A DNA stretch of 64,000 nt, from assembly GCA_049284695.1 (NCBI GenBank), contig JBAPYK010000175.1, positions 1 through 64,000 on the forward strand, in the 5' to 3' direction. Of the stretch, positions 16,915 through 27,425 are shown one piece after another. Position numbers and translations under genes: made by a program. This DNA comes from Rhodoplanes sp049284695. Lineage in GTDB: Bacteria; Pseudomonadota; Alphaproteobacteria; Rhizobiales; Xanthobacteraceae. The notes under the pieces were generated by a model. It had not been told where the DNA came from, did not search any database, and saw only the letters and a program-made list of their open reading frames with translations. Each line of letters begins with the position of its first letter. Position 1 is the stretch's first letter.

Positions 16915-19647
16915 TCAACCCGCGATCGAAAACCCAAGCCGCGCGGCAACCTTGCCCAATTCCTCGATGGTCGTGGGGTCCAACCGTCCGCACAAATGTT
17001 GACTACGAAATCCCGACAGCGCGAGGACGATCGTCTCCGCGGCGCAGGCCAGCAACACGTTGCTCCGATCGGGTTCCTCGAGAAGTCCCAGCGCCGACTC
17101 GTCGGGCGCCCGGACCAGGCCCCCGTCCACGGCCCGCACGTCCAGTCGCTCCTTGCTGAGATTGGGAGCGATATTGAACGGTCGCGACACGTCGCACACC
17201 AGGGCGCCCTGGCGCAGATGGCGCGGGGAAATAAAGGGAAGCACGGCGTTTGTCGCGGTCAGCACTGCGTGCGCCCGGGGAAGGTGCCGATCGAGATCGG
17301 TGGTGATGGTGATGCCGGCATCGGCATCCGTCGCCTCCGCGCCGGCGCGGCGAGCGAACCGTTCCGCGAAGCTGCCGGAACGAAACCTGCGTCCCGCGGC
17401 GGCGCGCGCCTGCACGTGCCGTTTGCAGTCCTCGGCGACGACCTGCAGCCTCCCGACACTGGTCTCCGCGACTTGCGGATTGCCGATGAGGATCAATTCG
17501 CCGGCGCGCTCAGCGCACAGCAGACTCAACGCATGGCCGATTGCTCCCGTGGCGCCGACGATCGCGACCGTGCAATCTTCGAGCGGAATGCCGTGCTTGG
17601 CGCAGGCAGTCTCGAGCGCCTGCATCGCCACCCAAGTCGTGTAGCTGTTGCCGCTGGTTATTCGCACGCCATCGCGCGCCTTTAGCGCAAGACCGCCATA
17701 AGTGACGATCGAACTGAAGCCGGCCAACCCAACCACTTCGGCGCCGCGCTCCGCCGCCAGGTCGACCGCGCTTTGCACGAGAGCCACCGCCTCGTCTTCC
17801 GCCATTCCGAGAAGCTCGGATGGCAGGTGCGGCAGTGCGATCAGTTCTCCCTCGGTCCGCCGGCCGTCGGCCGCCTCAACAGTAAGTTCACCGAACGCGT
17901 ACGGCTTGAGGAACTCGGTGATCCGTGACTTCAGACCCTCCAACTCAGCATCGCTGAACGGCTGCAGACTTCGATCGAAACGTCGCAAGCTGTCAGCGTC
18001 CAGAAGGTGCACGATAAAGGCGAATCTCTTGCATTCGCGCTCGCCGGACGCCTGCAGCGCAACGGAAGCGGGCGCCGGCGCAGATCGTTGCCGCCCATCG
18101 AACGGCGCAGGCATGTCCGATCGGGACCGGCCCACGAGGTGGCCGATGAGTGCCGCCGCGTCGCCCCGTTGCAGCGCGTGCAACAGCCGCTTCAGCGCGC
18201 CGATCACATGGTCGCACAGCGCGTCGGCGGCGGTCAACGGAGGCTCTATGCGGAGCACCGTCCCGTGCGTAAAGGACGGCGCGATGCGGACATGCTCGAC
18301 GTTGAGCAGGTAACTGACTGCGATGTAAAGCAGCAGCCCGTGATCTTGCAGCACGGCGAGCATGCCGCTATGGGTCGCAGCGATGTGTCGGAAGTCCAGT
18401 TCCACACCCAGCATCAGGCCGCGCCCGCGGATTTCCTTGACCAGCAGCGGATAGTCGTCTTGCAGCTGCTGTAATTGCTGCCGTAGGCGATCGCCGACCG
18501 CCGCTACTTGCCGCACCAGTCTCTGATCGTCTTTGGTCAACTCGTCGAGCGTGGCGAGCGCGGCCTGGCAGCCGAGCGCGTTGCCGGCGAAGGTGGAGCC
18601 ATGCCGCAGGTCGAACTGCTCCGTGTAGGCGCGTTGGGTGTAGAGGCAGGCGCCGATCGGAACCAGACCTCCGCCGAGCGCCTTGGCGAGGGCGAGGATG
18701 TCGGGCGTGACGCCTTCCGCCTCGCAGGCGAATAGTCGGCCGGTCCTGCCGAGACCGGTCTGGACTTCATCGACGATGAGCAACGCGCCGTGTCGGTGGC
18801 ACAGCTCTCGGGCGGCCGCGAGATATCCGGGCGGTGCGACCCGTATTCCCGACTCGCCCTGAATGATCTCCACCAAGAAGGCGGCGACAGAATCCGGCTG
18901 CGCCTCCAGCGCCGCTTGCAGCGCGGCGATGTCGCCAAACGGGAGGGTCTTGAACCCCGGCACTGGAGCGCCGAAACCGCGTTGGAAGAAGGCCGTGTCG
19001 GTCGCCGACATGCCCGCCAAAGTGAGGCCGTGGAAGGCGCTGCAGGCCGACAGGATCCCGAGCCGGCCGGTGCGGCAGCGCGCCAGCTTGATTGCCGCCT
19101 CAATCGACTCCGCGCCGCTATTGGTGAAGACGGCGTGGGCAAGGCCGGGCGGAGCCAGTGCTAGCAATCGCTCGGCGAGCTTGCCCTGCATCGTTGGAAT
19201 CGATGCGATCACGAGATTCGGCATCGATTCGCGCCGGACGGTCTCCAGCGCCCGCCATATCGGCTCCGGATCGTGGCCGAACGGAACGGCGCCGAACTGG
19301 GCGATGCAGTCGGCGTAGCGATTCCCTTCGGCGTCGAGAAGGTAGCATCCGTCGCCGCGCACGTAGGTCTTGTCGAGACCGAGCCGCTGATACAGGAATC
19401 CCTTGTAGGGCGCGACGTATCGAATATAGGGGTCCTGCTCCTGCGGGTTCCAATTCACCGACGCAAGCGCAATGACCTCGTTGTCGAGGAAGGATCGGCG
19501 ACCTTCGTCGACGGGTTGGCGAACCGCTAAGTCCTCTTTGGGCGACTTCCCAGGCGCCGTCGCGAGGTGACTGCGCTTGCGCAAGTGCTCCGCCAGCAAT
19601 GCACGTTTCTGCGCGGTCGTGAGCTCATCCGACCCCAATCCGGACAT
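16915..19647 (-). CDS. Fusion: class III aminotransferase + acyl-ACP reductase (AAR-like)
   Basis: 910 residues with two enzyme halves. Residues about 75-510 are a PLP aminotransferase of the acetylornithine/GABA class: NSGAES at 176-181, the cofactor Asp293 in IVDEVQTG and the Schiff-base Lys322 in LALAKALGGG. Residues about 540-910 align with the cyanobacterial long-chain acyl-ACP reductase: HLLDADSL near the start, GLAGFSSIV (640-648), TSGNSYT (664-670), the NADPH motif GATGAIG at 698-704, and Cys868 in LLACAAE. Cys868 sits where Synechococcus AAR has its acyl-accepting Cys294. The reductase half should take an acyl thioester to an aldehyde, and the aminotransferase half should make the amine. 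The start overlaps the PKS stop (TGATG, 19645-19649). PigE and TamH are functional precedents for coupled reductase-aminotransferases. Confidence 0.88.
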   Translation of the reverse strand: MSGLGSDELTTAQKRALLAEHLRKRSHLATAPGKSPKEDLAVRQPVDEGRRSFLDNEVIALASVNWNPQEQDPYIRYVAPYKGFLYQRLGLDKTYVRGDGCYLLDAEGNRYADCIAQFGAVPFGHDPEPIWRALETVRRESMPNLVIASIPTMQGKLAERLLALAPPGLAHAVFTNSGAESIEAAIKLARCRTGRLGILSACSAFHGLTLAGMSATDTAFFQRGFGAPVPGFKTLPFGDIAALQAALEAQPDSVAAFLVEIIQGESGIRVAPPGYLAAARELCHRHGALLIVDEVQTGLGRTGRLFACEAEGVTPDILALAKALGGGLVPIGACLYTQRAYTEQFDLRHGSTFAGNALGCQAALATLDELTKDDQRLVRQVAAVGDRLRQQLQQLQDDYPLLVKEIRGRGLMLGVELDFRHIAATHSGMLAVLQDHGLLLYIAVSYLLNVEHVRIAPSFTHGTVLRIEPPLTAADALCDHVIGALKRLLHALQRGDAAALIGHLVGRSRSDMPAPFDGRQRSAPAPASVALQASGERECKRFAFIVHLLDADSLRRFDRSLQPFSDAELEGLKSRITEFLKPYAFGELTVEAADGRRTEGELIALPHLPSELLGMAEDEAVALVQSAVDLAAERGAEVVGLAGFSSIVTYGGLALKARDGVRITSGNSYTTWVAMQALETACAKHGIPLEDCTVAIVGATGAIGHALSLLCAERAGELILIGNPQVAETSVGRLQVVAEDCKRHVQARAAAGRRFRSGSFAERFARRAGAEATDADAGITITTDLDRHLPRAHAVLTATNAVLPFISPRHLRQGALVCDVSRPFNIAPNLSKERLDVRAVDGGLVRAPDESALGLLEEPDRSNVLLACAAETIVLALSGFRSQHLCGRLDPTTIEELGKVAARLGFSIAG

Positions 19648-22600
19648 CAGGCGCGCCCTTCCGACGCAAGCTCGGTCAGGTGGCGCTCAACCTCCTCGTC
19701 AGTCAATTCGTCGATGCGCTCGAGCAGGTCTGCCGCGTCTGAGCCGGTCAACGGGGGACTCGGTTGAGCGGGGGCAGCCATCCCATTGCCCGACGTCTTG
19801 GGCTGGTCGGCGCGCTCGTTGACGAGCCGCTCGGCGACGAAGCTCGCCAGCGCGCTGATGCTGCTCTCGCCTTGCATGAACTTTGCCAGCGGAATGTTCA
19901 TGCCGAGGTCGGCGTTGATGCGATTGCGCACTTCGACGGCAATCAAGGAATCGAGGCCGAGATTGCGCAGCGATTGCTGGCTGTCGATGCGCGCCGGCGA
20001 GGTGCCCATCGCGCGGGCCAAAAGATCGCGAATATAGGATTCCAGCAACCCCGGAAGCGCGGCGGCGTCTGCTTCCAGCAGGTCATGCACGCCGGAGTTC
20101 GCAGTCGTCCCGGCCTTCTCGTCGCCGGCGTCGCTGACCAACCCGGAATAGCGCGCCGACATACGCGATCCCATCGAGCGCAGGAGGCCCTTCCATTCGA
20201 CTTCGGCGACTCCGACCTGTACCGCGTCGCTCGACATGAGCTCGTCGAGGGCGTCGAGCACCTCGGACAGCGCCATGGCCTTGAGGCCCATTCGTTCGAG
20301 CCGTTGCGCGGTCTGCGGGCTCCCCGCCACATGGCCGACCTCGCCCACGACACCCCAATTGATGGTGAGCGCAGGAAGTCCGAGCGTTCTGCGGTAATAG
20401 GCCAACGTATCCAGGAACGCATTGCCGGCGACGTAATTCGCCTGACCCGGATTGCCGATGACCGAGGCCAGCGACGAGAACGACACGAAGAAATCCAACG
20501 GGGCGTCGAGCGTCAGCGTATGCAGGTTCCAGGCGCCGATGACCTTCGGCGCCATCGCCTTCCACATCCGCTCCTCGTTCAGACGTTCGATCGGCGCATC
20601 GTCCAAAACCATGGCGGCGTGCATGACGCCGCGCAGCGGTCCCATCCGGCTCTGAACAGTGGCAATGACCTTCCGCGTCTGCTCGCGATCGGCGATGTCC
20701 GCGGAGAAAATCATCACTTCGACGCCTCTCTGCCGCAGGCTCTCGACCGCGGCTTTCGCCGATTCCGAAGGCGCGTTGCGCCCAACCAGCGCCAGATGAC
20801 GCGCGCCGCGCCGCGCCAAGCGGTCGGCGACCGCCAAACCGAAGCCTCCGAGACCGCCCGTGATCAGGTAACTGGCGTCGGCATCGGGCGTAACGGACCG
20901 CGGCCCGGGATCAACCTGCAGTCCCCCGCTGTCCGCCATGGAGATGATCAGCTTGCCGATATGTTTCGCCTGCGCCATGTAGCTGAAGGCATCCACCGCC
21001 CGGGCGACCGGAACCACGCGGTGGGGAAGCGGACGAAGACGCTTGGCTTCAGCGCGCTCCAGAAGCTCGCGCATCATCGCGCTCGCAAGGTCAGGCCGCG
21101 TTCCAAGCGCGCCGAGCAAATCCGCGACGAACACAGAGATATTCTGGCGCAGTTGCCGCATGCCGATCTTGCGGTTCTTGAAGATGTCCGTCTTGCCGAT
21201 TTCGATGAAGCGTCCGTATGGCCGTAGCAGGGAGAGGCTCTTGTCGATCGCCTCGCCCGAAAGCGAGTTCAACACGATATCGACACCCTCGCCCGCGGTC
21301 AGTTTGAGCACCTCATCGGCGAAGGCGAGGCTGCGCGAATCCATGACATGCGGCACGCCAAGCGCGGTTAGCAGCTCACGCTTCTCGGGTGACCCGGCAG
21401 TCGCGAACACGATAGCCCCCGCGTCCATCGCCAGTTGCACCGCCGCCAGTCCGACGCCGCCGGTGCCGGCATGGATCAGGACGCGCTCACCGCTTTGCAT
21501 CCGTCCGAGCGTATGCAGCGAATAAAAGGCGGTCAGAAAGGCGAGCGGAATTGTCGCCGCTTGTTCGAGGCTCAAATGGCTTGGCTTGCGCGCCACGTAC
21601 CGGCTGTCGACCGTGAGGTGAGACCTCAAGGCGCCGGCCGTGGCGGCAATGACCTCGTCGCCGACGGCAAATTCCGCAACGTCGTCGCCGACCGCAACCA
21701 CCCGGCCGGTACACTCCAATCCGAGCACCTTGCCGGCAGAACCGTCCGCCGTCGCTTCCGGGGGAAGCAAATCCATGACCAGCATGAGATCCATGAAATT
21801 CAAGCCGGCGGCGGCCACCTCGATCTCGACCTCGTTGGGCGCCGGTGGGGTCCGCGCGATACCGCAGGCATGCAGCGAACTCAGAATGCCCGGCCGGGCC
21901 ACTTCGAGTCGGAATGGTTTCGGCGCTTCCGCGGCCGGCGGGCCCATTCCATGCGCCGTGGCCGGCGATACCGGCACGAGCCGATGCACGTATCTCAACT
22001 CGCCGTGGAGGGCGATTTCGTCCTCCTGGCCGGCGCCCGCTGTCAACTCCGCCGCGAGCGATGCGATCTCCTCGCCGGAGCAGGTCGCCAAGTCGACCAG
22101 ACGGCACCGCAGGTTCTGATATTCATTGATCGCGACTCTGCCGAATCCCCAGAGCGGAGATTGCGCAATTCGAGGTGCGCAGTCGCGATGGTCGAGCGGC
22201 TGCGCTGCACGCGTCACCAGACAGACATCATCGACGACCAGGCCGTCCGTGGCTGCGAGCGCCTGGACCAACTGCATGACCGAGAAGCATCCCATGCGGG
22301 CCGACGACCTGAGCGTATCGACGGTCATCGACTCGGTTGGCTCCGTGTCGAGGCTCCAGAGATGAACGATGCCCGCCAGGTGCGGCGCCTGTTTCTTGAC
22401 GCTCTCAAGCAAGCGCCGCATGTCGTCGGAATTGCCGCCGCGGATGCTGAAATGCTTTGTTCCATCGTGCCGAAAGTCGGCGCCGTGCGTCACCCGGAAC
22501 ACACGATCTCCGCGTTCTTCGAGCTTGCGGGCCAACTCCGCGCCCGCGGTTGGACCGTCGGCGACGCCGGTGTCGGCGAACAGCAGCCAAGTCTTCGCCC

Positions 22601-25600
22601 CTTCCGGCGCTTCCGGGATCAGTTCCGGCGTCGCGGGCAATTGCGGGCCGCGTGCGATGATCACCGAATGCTGGGCGCTTTCGGACGCCGGACAGTCAGC
22701 AATGCAACCAGGGTCGCTGAAGCCGGCGTCGCGCAGCAAGCTCGTCCAGGCCTCCTGGGAAATACAGGGCTCGTGCCGCCGGACATCATCGTCGAACAGC
22801 CACCAGCCTTTCAGCAGTCCGAAGATCAGCGTCATGAAAAGCCAGGGATGCGTCAACTCGACGAGGACGAGCACCCCGCCCGACCCGAGCAACTGCTTGA
22901 GGCGGCCGAGCGTCTCGCGCAGGTCCGACGTGGCATGGAGGACGTCCGACGCGATGATCACGTCGAACGAATGCGCGTCAAAACCCTGTTCGAGCGGGTC
23001 ACGCTCGATATCGAGCGTCTCGCCGCGCAAGAAAGGAAACCGTGCAAACTTGTGTTGTGCATGCGCAGTGAAGCGGGGCGAGACGTCGGTGAATACATAC
23101 TCGGTGCAATGCTCCGGCAGAATGGGAAGGACAAAGCTCGTCGTCCCGCCGGTTCCGCCGCCGACTTCCAGAATTCGCAACCCCTTCCCCCTTGGAAGGC
23201 GTCGAACCATCTCAGCAATCGTTTTCTCCACCAAAAGATTATTGAGGCGGAAGCTCGGTGAATCCTGATACAAAACCTCCGCCGTCGTCAGCGCACCCTC
23301 GGGGAAGATGAAGTTCAGCGGATCGACCTCGCCGCGGAGCACCGCCGCCAGGTGTTCGCCGCAAGTCCGCATCAGCATCAGTTCTGCTTGACACTCCGGG
23401 AACTCGTTCCATGCCGCCTTCCAAAGGTCGTTTGGTTCCGCGGTCGAGGCAATTTCTTCCGCCGTCAGCTCTTTCAACATGAGCTGGAGCCATCGATAAT
23501 AATGCGGCGCAATCCCTAATCGATCGGCGAGCGGCTCGATCGGCGGCGCCTCGCCCTGAGTCGGCACAAAACCCAGTTCGCGCAGCGCGCGTGAGATGTA
23601 GGCAACCGAAACCGCGCGGGACAGCGCTCGGAATTCGTCCTGATACCGCGCCCGATTGAACCGCTGGCGCAGGATCTCACCTTCCTGCTGCAGTACTGGA
23701 ACGAGCACGTGCGGAGCCGAAACATGCTGCGAGTCTCGTCCGGCGCGGACCGGGCGGCGCGGATCGAATAGCCATTGATATTCGTAGAGGGAGCTGCGTA
23801 CCCGCTGCGCCGCCTGTCTAATTGGGCGCACGATCAGGCCCTGTACCTCGACCAAGCAAAGGCCGGATTCATCCAAGATATCGATATCCACCTTGAGTTG
23901 GGACGCATTGAGGGTGACGACGCGGGTGTGGGCGAAAGCATTGACTGGCGGCGTGGCGTGGAAATGGACCCGCTCGATCTTCACGGGCACAAAGGTTTCG
24001 CCTTTCATGCCCTGCCAGTTGGTCCAGGCCGGTAGGGTCGGCAGCAAGGTTTGAAAACAAGCATCGAGAATGGCGGGGTGCAATCTATAGTCCGATAGAT
24101 TGGCGCTAATGCCGCTCGGCGTCTCGATCTCGGCAAGAACCTCCCGTTCGCTTCGCCACAGTTGCGCAATGCCCTGAAACGTTGGGCCGTAATGGTACCC
24201 GCACTCGGCAAAGCGCCGGATGCATTCGTCGTGCCTGAATGATTCAGGACAACGCTGGCGAATTGCTGCGATGTCGACTCGATCCGGCGCCGGACGGGTG
24301 GACTGTCTTACGCATCCGTGCGCATGGAGGTCCCAGGCGGTATCGGACGAATCCCCCCGAGAATAAATGTCGAATTCGCTCGAAACCGGGTCGTATACCA
24401 CCTGCGCCAGGGGTGTCGCGCACTGATCGACGGCTAGGAATTTTTGGAATTCGATATCCTCGACGACGCAGGGAACCGGCCCGAATGTCTCTCGGGCCGC
24501 GGCCAGCGCCATCTCGACATACCCCGCGCCGGGGAAGATGATCGCGTCACCGATGCGGTGGTCGACCAGATAGTCCAAGCTCGCCGTATCGAGCTCCACG
24601 CTCCAGCTTGGCTTTGAAACTTCGATCCGGTTTCCGAGCAAGGGATGCAGCGGACGGCCCACTCGTATCTGGCGCGTTTTTTCGGATTCGCGCCAATGAA
24701 TGTCCGCCTGGAACGGATAAGTCGGGAGCTTGATGGCCGTCGCCCCGTCCGGATAAAGCTTTTTCCATTCGATCTCGGTTCCGAGCGTGTAGAGTCGGCC
24801 GAGCGATCCGAGCATGGCGGCGCGCTCTCGATCGCCCCGGCGCAGCGAAGACAGCGTTGCGCCCGCCACCGATTTCTCGCTCAAGCACTGGGCGATGTCG
24901 TTTCGCAGAATCGGATGCGCGCCGAGCTCGAGAAATACCTTGTGTCCCGCCTCGATGACCTTGCACAGGGTATCGTGGAAGAGCACGGGGTGACGGACGT
25001 TCCGGTACCAATATTTCGCGTCCAGCTCGGAGCCCGTTAGAGCCGTGCCGGTTGCGGTCGAGAAAAACGGTGTCGACGCCGGGCGCGGCCGGATATCGCG
25101 CAAGGATTCCAACAACTCCCCTTCGATCTGCTCCATTTTCGGGCTGTGATAGGGCACATCCACGCGCAGCGCGCGGCTCAACAGACCCGCTTCGTTGAGA
25201 GCCTTGTCGATATGGGCGAGCGCCTCGGTATCGCCGGACAGCGTAATGGAATTCGGGCCGTTGATCGCCGCGATCGAAATGGCGCGGGGGTAGCGCGCGA
25301 CCCACTCGGCAGCCTCCTCCCGCGATATCCCTACGGCCAACATCGAGCCCTGCCCGGCGGTTCGGTGCTGCAGGCGGCTGCGATTGAACGTGACGCAGAC
25401 GGCATCCTCAAGCGACAGTGCGCCGGAAATATAGGAGGCCGCCATTTCGCCGGCGCTGTGGCCCAAGACGGCCGCGGGCTCGACGCCCCACGATCGCCAT
25501 AGCGCTGCGAGGCCGACCTGCAGCGCAAAGATCGCCGGCTGGCCTACGCGCGTCTCCTGGACGTGCGAGGCGGTCTCGTCGGCCATCAGTTGGTCGATGA

Positions 25601-27359
25601 GCGACCACCCGGCGAGCCGGCCAAACAGATCGTTGACCTCGTCGACGGCTCGGCGAAAGACGCGTTCTTGCGCGAGCAGTTCACGCCCCATCGCCCACCA
25701 TTGCTGGCCCATGCCCGAACACACGAACACGGGTCTCGACGGCGTCCCCAACGCGCGGCCGCTCGAACTGTTGGGGGGTTTTTCGCCCGCGAGGAATGAT
25801 TCGATCTGTTCCGCCAACTTGGCTTTGTCGTGGGCAACGAGCGCCAGCCGGAACTCGTGATGCGATCGCTTTACTCCCGCGGAAAAACAAATGTCGCGGA
25901 GCGTTTCGTTTCCCAGGCCGCGCTCGTCGCGAAGGGCGCTCAAATAGGACCGCGCCAGGTCGGAGAGCGCGCCTTCATTGCGGGCCGAAAGCGGCAGCAT
26001 CCAAGCGACGGCGTCGTCTGAGACCTCGGCATGGGTGCGTGTGACGACGTCGATCTCCGGAGGCGCCTCCAGAATCGCATGTCCGTTGGTGCCGCCGAAG
26101 CCGAAAGCGTTGACCCCTGCGCGCGGCGGCTGCTTGCTGGTTTCGGGCCACGGCTCAAGCCGCTGCGAAACCTGCAAGCGCAGATCGTCGAAGTCGATTT
26201 GCGGGTTCGGAGTCTCGAAGTGCAGGCTCTTGGGGATGCGGCGATGCTGCAGACAGAGCGCCGCCTTGATCAAGCCGGTAATGCCCGCGGCCGCTTCCAG
26301 ATGCCCGAAGTTGCTCTTGATCGAGCCGATCACGCAACGATCACCGGGCTTTCGCGCTTTGCCGTATACCGTCCCCAGCGCGTTGGCCTCGATCGGATCG
26401 CCCACCGACGTTCCGGTGCCGTGGGTCTCGACGTACTGCACGCTTTCCGGCGCGATGTCAGCCAGCCGCAGAGCCTCGAGGATATTCGCCTCTTGCGCCG
26501 CTTGGTTTGGCATAGAGATGCCTGCGGTGCGGCCGTCCTGGTTGACCGCCGTCGCGCGAATGAGCGCGTAAATGTGGTCGCCGTCCGCCAATGCGCGTGT
26601 CAGCGGCTTCAGTATGATGACAGCGGCGCCTTCGCCGCGCACGTAGCCGTTGGCGCGGGCATCGAAGCTCCTGCACCGCCCGTCCGGCGACAGCATCGAG
26701 GCCTTGGCGAACCCGATGGTGAGCTCAGGCCGCAACGTGAGATTCACGCCGCCGACGAAAACCAGTTCGCTTTCTCCGTTCCAGATGCTGCGGCAACCCA
26801 AATGGGTGGCGACGAGCGAGGACGAGCACGCGGTATCGACGGCAAGACTAGGTCCGGCAAGATTGAAAAAATAAGAAATACGGTTGGCTGCGATGCACAG
26901 CGAGGAACCCAGATTGGTGTAAGGGCCGATCGCTGCGCGCGACTCCGAGTTGAGCTGAAGGAAACTATAATCCCAACTGCAGATTCCGACGTACACGCTC
27001 GCCCGCGTGCCCGCCAAAGCATCCAAGGTGAGGCCGGCATCCTCGACGGCATGATAAGCGACCTCGAGCAGTAGTCGCTGCTGGGGGTCAGCCAGTTCGG
27101 CCTCGCGGGGACTTATGCCGAAGAATTGAGCATCGAAGCGGTTGATCTGGTCGAGAAACCCGCCCCAGCGCGTATTTGCTCGTCCGGGCCTGGCAGGATC
27201 CGGGTGATATAACGCGGGCAGATGCCAGCGCTCTTCGGGGACTTCGACAACCGCGTCGACGCCGTCGGCCAGCAGCTTCCAGAGATCGTCGGTGTTTTTC
27301 ACACCGCCAGGAAAGCGACAGCCAATGCCAATGATCGCGATCGGTTCGACGGTACTCAT
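19647..27359 (-). CDS. Single-module highly reducing type I polyketide synthase
   Basis: 2570 residues, in order. KS: Cys178 in DTACSS, His313 in ETHGTG, His353 in NFGHLEAAAG. AT: Ser635 in GHSAG, with YHSP at 737-740. DH: His934 in the HxxxGxxxxP motif and Asp1099. C-methyltransferase: EVGGGTGG from 1398. ER: HAGTGGVG from 1963. KR: GGLGGFG at 2168-2174, with an LDD motif typical of B-type KRs. ACP: Ser2471 in GLDSL. A Glu/Asp-rich tail of 60 residues follows. No thioesterase or reductase is present at the end, so the chain must be released in trans. All catalytic residues checked are intact. The layout equals that of fungal highly reducing synthases, which act iteratively. The ATG at 27359 has GGGGAG seven to eight bases upstream. 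Confidence 0.94.
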   Translation of the reverse strand: MSTVEPIAIIGIGCRFPGGVKNTDDLWKLLADGVDAVVEVPEERWHLPALYHPDPARPGRANTRWGGFLDQINRFDAQFFGISPREAELADPQQRLLLEVAYHAVEDAGLTLDALAGTRASVYVGICSWDYSFLQLNSESRAAIGPYTNLGSSLCIAANRISYFFNLAGPSLAVDTACSSSLVATHLGCRSIWNGESELVFVGGVNLTLRPELTIGFAKASMLSPDGRCRSFDARANGYVRGEGAAVIILKPLTRALADGDHIYALIRATAVNQDGRTAGISMPNQAAQEANILEALRLADIAPESVQYVETHGTGTSVGDPIEANALGTVYGKARKPGDRCVIGSIKSNFGHLEAAAGITGLIKAALCLQHRRIPKSLHFETPNPQIDFDDLRLQVSQRLEPWPETSKQPPRAGVNAFGFGGTNGHAILEAPPEIDVVTRTHAEVSDDAVAWMLPLSARNEGALSDLARSYLSALRDERGLGNETLRDICFSAGVKRSHHEFRLALVAHDKAKLAEQIESFLAGEKPPNSSSGRALGTPSRPVFVCSGMGQQWWAMGRELLAQERVFRRAVDEVNDLFGRLAGWSLIDQLMADETASHVQETRVGQPAIFALQVGLAALWRSWGVEPAAVLGHSAGEMAASYISGALSLEDAVCVTFNRSRLQHRTAGQGSMLAVGISREEAAEWVARYPRAISIAAINGPNSITLSGDTEALAHIDKALNEAGLLSRALRVDVPYHSPKMEQIEGELLESLRDIRPRPASTPFFSTATGTALTGSELDAKYWYRNVRHPVLFHDTLCKVIEAGHKVFLELGAHPILRNDIAQCLSEKSVAGATLSSLRRGDRERAAMLGSLGRLYTLGTEIEWKKLYPDGATAIKLPTYPFQADIHWRESEKTRQIRVGRPLHPLLGNRIEVSKPSWSVELDTASLDYLVDHRIGDAIIFPGAGYVEMALAAARETFGPVPCVVEDIEFQKFLAVDQCATPLAQVVYDPVSSEFDIYSRGDSSDTAWDLHAHGCVRQSTRPAPDRVDIAAIRQRCPESFRHDECIRRFAECGYHYGPTFQGIAQLWRSEREVLAEIETPSGISANLSDYRLHPAILDACFQTLLPTLPAWTNWQGMKGETFVPVKIERVHFHATPPVNAFAHTRVVTLNASQLKVDIDILDESGLCLVEVQGLIVRPIRQAAQRVRSSLYEYQWLFDPRRPVRAGRDSQHVSAPHVLVPVLQQEGEILRQRFNRARYQDEFRALSRAVSVAYISRALRELGFVPTQGEAPPIEPLADRLGIAPHYYRWLQLMLKELTAEEIASTAEPNDLWKAAWNEFPECQAELMLMRTCGEHLAAVLRGEVDPLNFIFPEGALTTAEVLYQDSPSFRLNNLLVEKTIAEMVRRLPRGKGLRILEVGGGTGGTTSFVLPILPEHCTEYVFTDVSPRFTAHAQHKFARFPFLRGETLDIERDPLEQGFDAHSFDVIIASDVLHATSDLRETLGRLKQLLGSGGVLVLVELTHPWLFMTLIFGLLKGWWLFDDDVRRHEPCISQEAWTSLLRDAGFSDPGCIADCPASESAQHSVIIARGPQLPATPELIPEAPEGAKTWLLFADTGVADGPTAGAELARKLEERGDRVFRVTHGADFRHDGTKHFSIRGGNSDDMRRLLESVKKQAPHLAGIVHLWSLDTEPTESMTVDTLRSSARMGCFSVMQLVQALAATDGLVVDDVCLVTRAAQPLDHRDCAPRIAQSPLWGFGRVAINEYQNLRCRLVDLATCSGEEIASLAAELTAGAGQEDEIALHGELRYVHRLVPVSPATAHGMGPPAAEAPKPFRLEVARPGILSSLHACGIARTPPAPNEVEIEVAAAGLNFMDLMLVMDLLPPEATADGSAGKVLGLECTGRVVAVGDDVAEFAVGDEVIAATAGALRSHLTVDSRYVARKPSHLSLEQAATIPLAFLTAFYSLHTLGRMQSGERVLIHAGTGGVGLAAVQLAMDAGAIVFATAGSPEKRELLTALGVPHVMDSRSLAFADEVLKLTAGEGVDIVLNSLSGEAIDKSLSLLRPYGRFIEIGKTDIFKNRKIGMRQLRQNISVFVADLLGALGTRPDLASAMMRELLERAEAKRLRPLPHRVVPVARAVDAFSYMAQAKHIGKLIISMADSGGLQVDPGPRSVTPDADASYLITGGLGGFGLAVADRLARRGARHLALVGRNAPSESAKAAVESLRQRGVEVMIFSADIADREQTRKVIATVQSRMGPLRGVMHAAMVLDDAPIERLNEERMWKAMAPKVIGAWNLHTLTLDAPLDFFVSFSSLASVIGNPGQANYVAGNAFLDTLAYYRRTLGLPALTINWGVVGEVGHVAGSPQTAQRLERMGLKAMALSEVLDALDELMSSDAVQVGVAEVEWKGLLRSMGSRMSARYSGLVSDAGDEKAGTTANSGVHDLLEADAAALPGLLESYIRDLLARAMGTSPARIDSQQSLRNLGLDSLIAVEVRNRINADLGMNIPLAKFMQGESSISALASFVAERLVNERADQPKTSGNGMAAPAQPSPPLTGSDAADLLERIDELTDEEVERHLTELASEGRA

Positions 27360-27425
27360 GGCAGCTCCCCGAGATTTCGCAAATTAGACAGGGTCATATT
27401 GGTGGCGTCAATCGGCCCTTCCGGT

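Noticed and set aside
19764..23268. Several plus-strand open frames over 300 codons
   Set aside because: Antisense to the PKS, whose domains are intact throughout.
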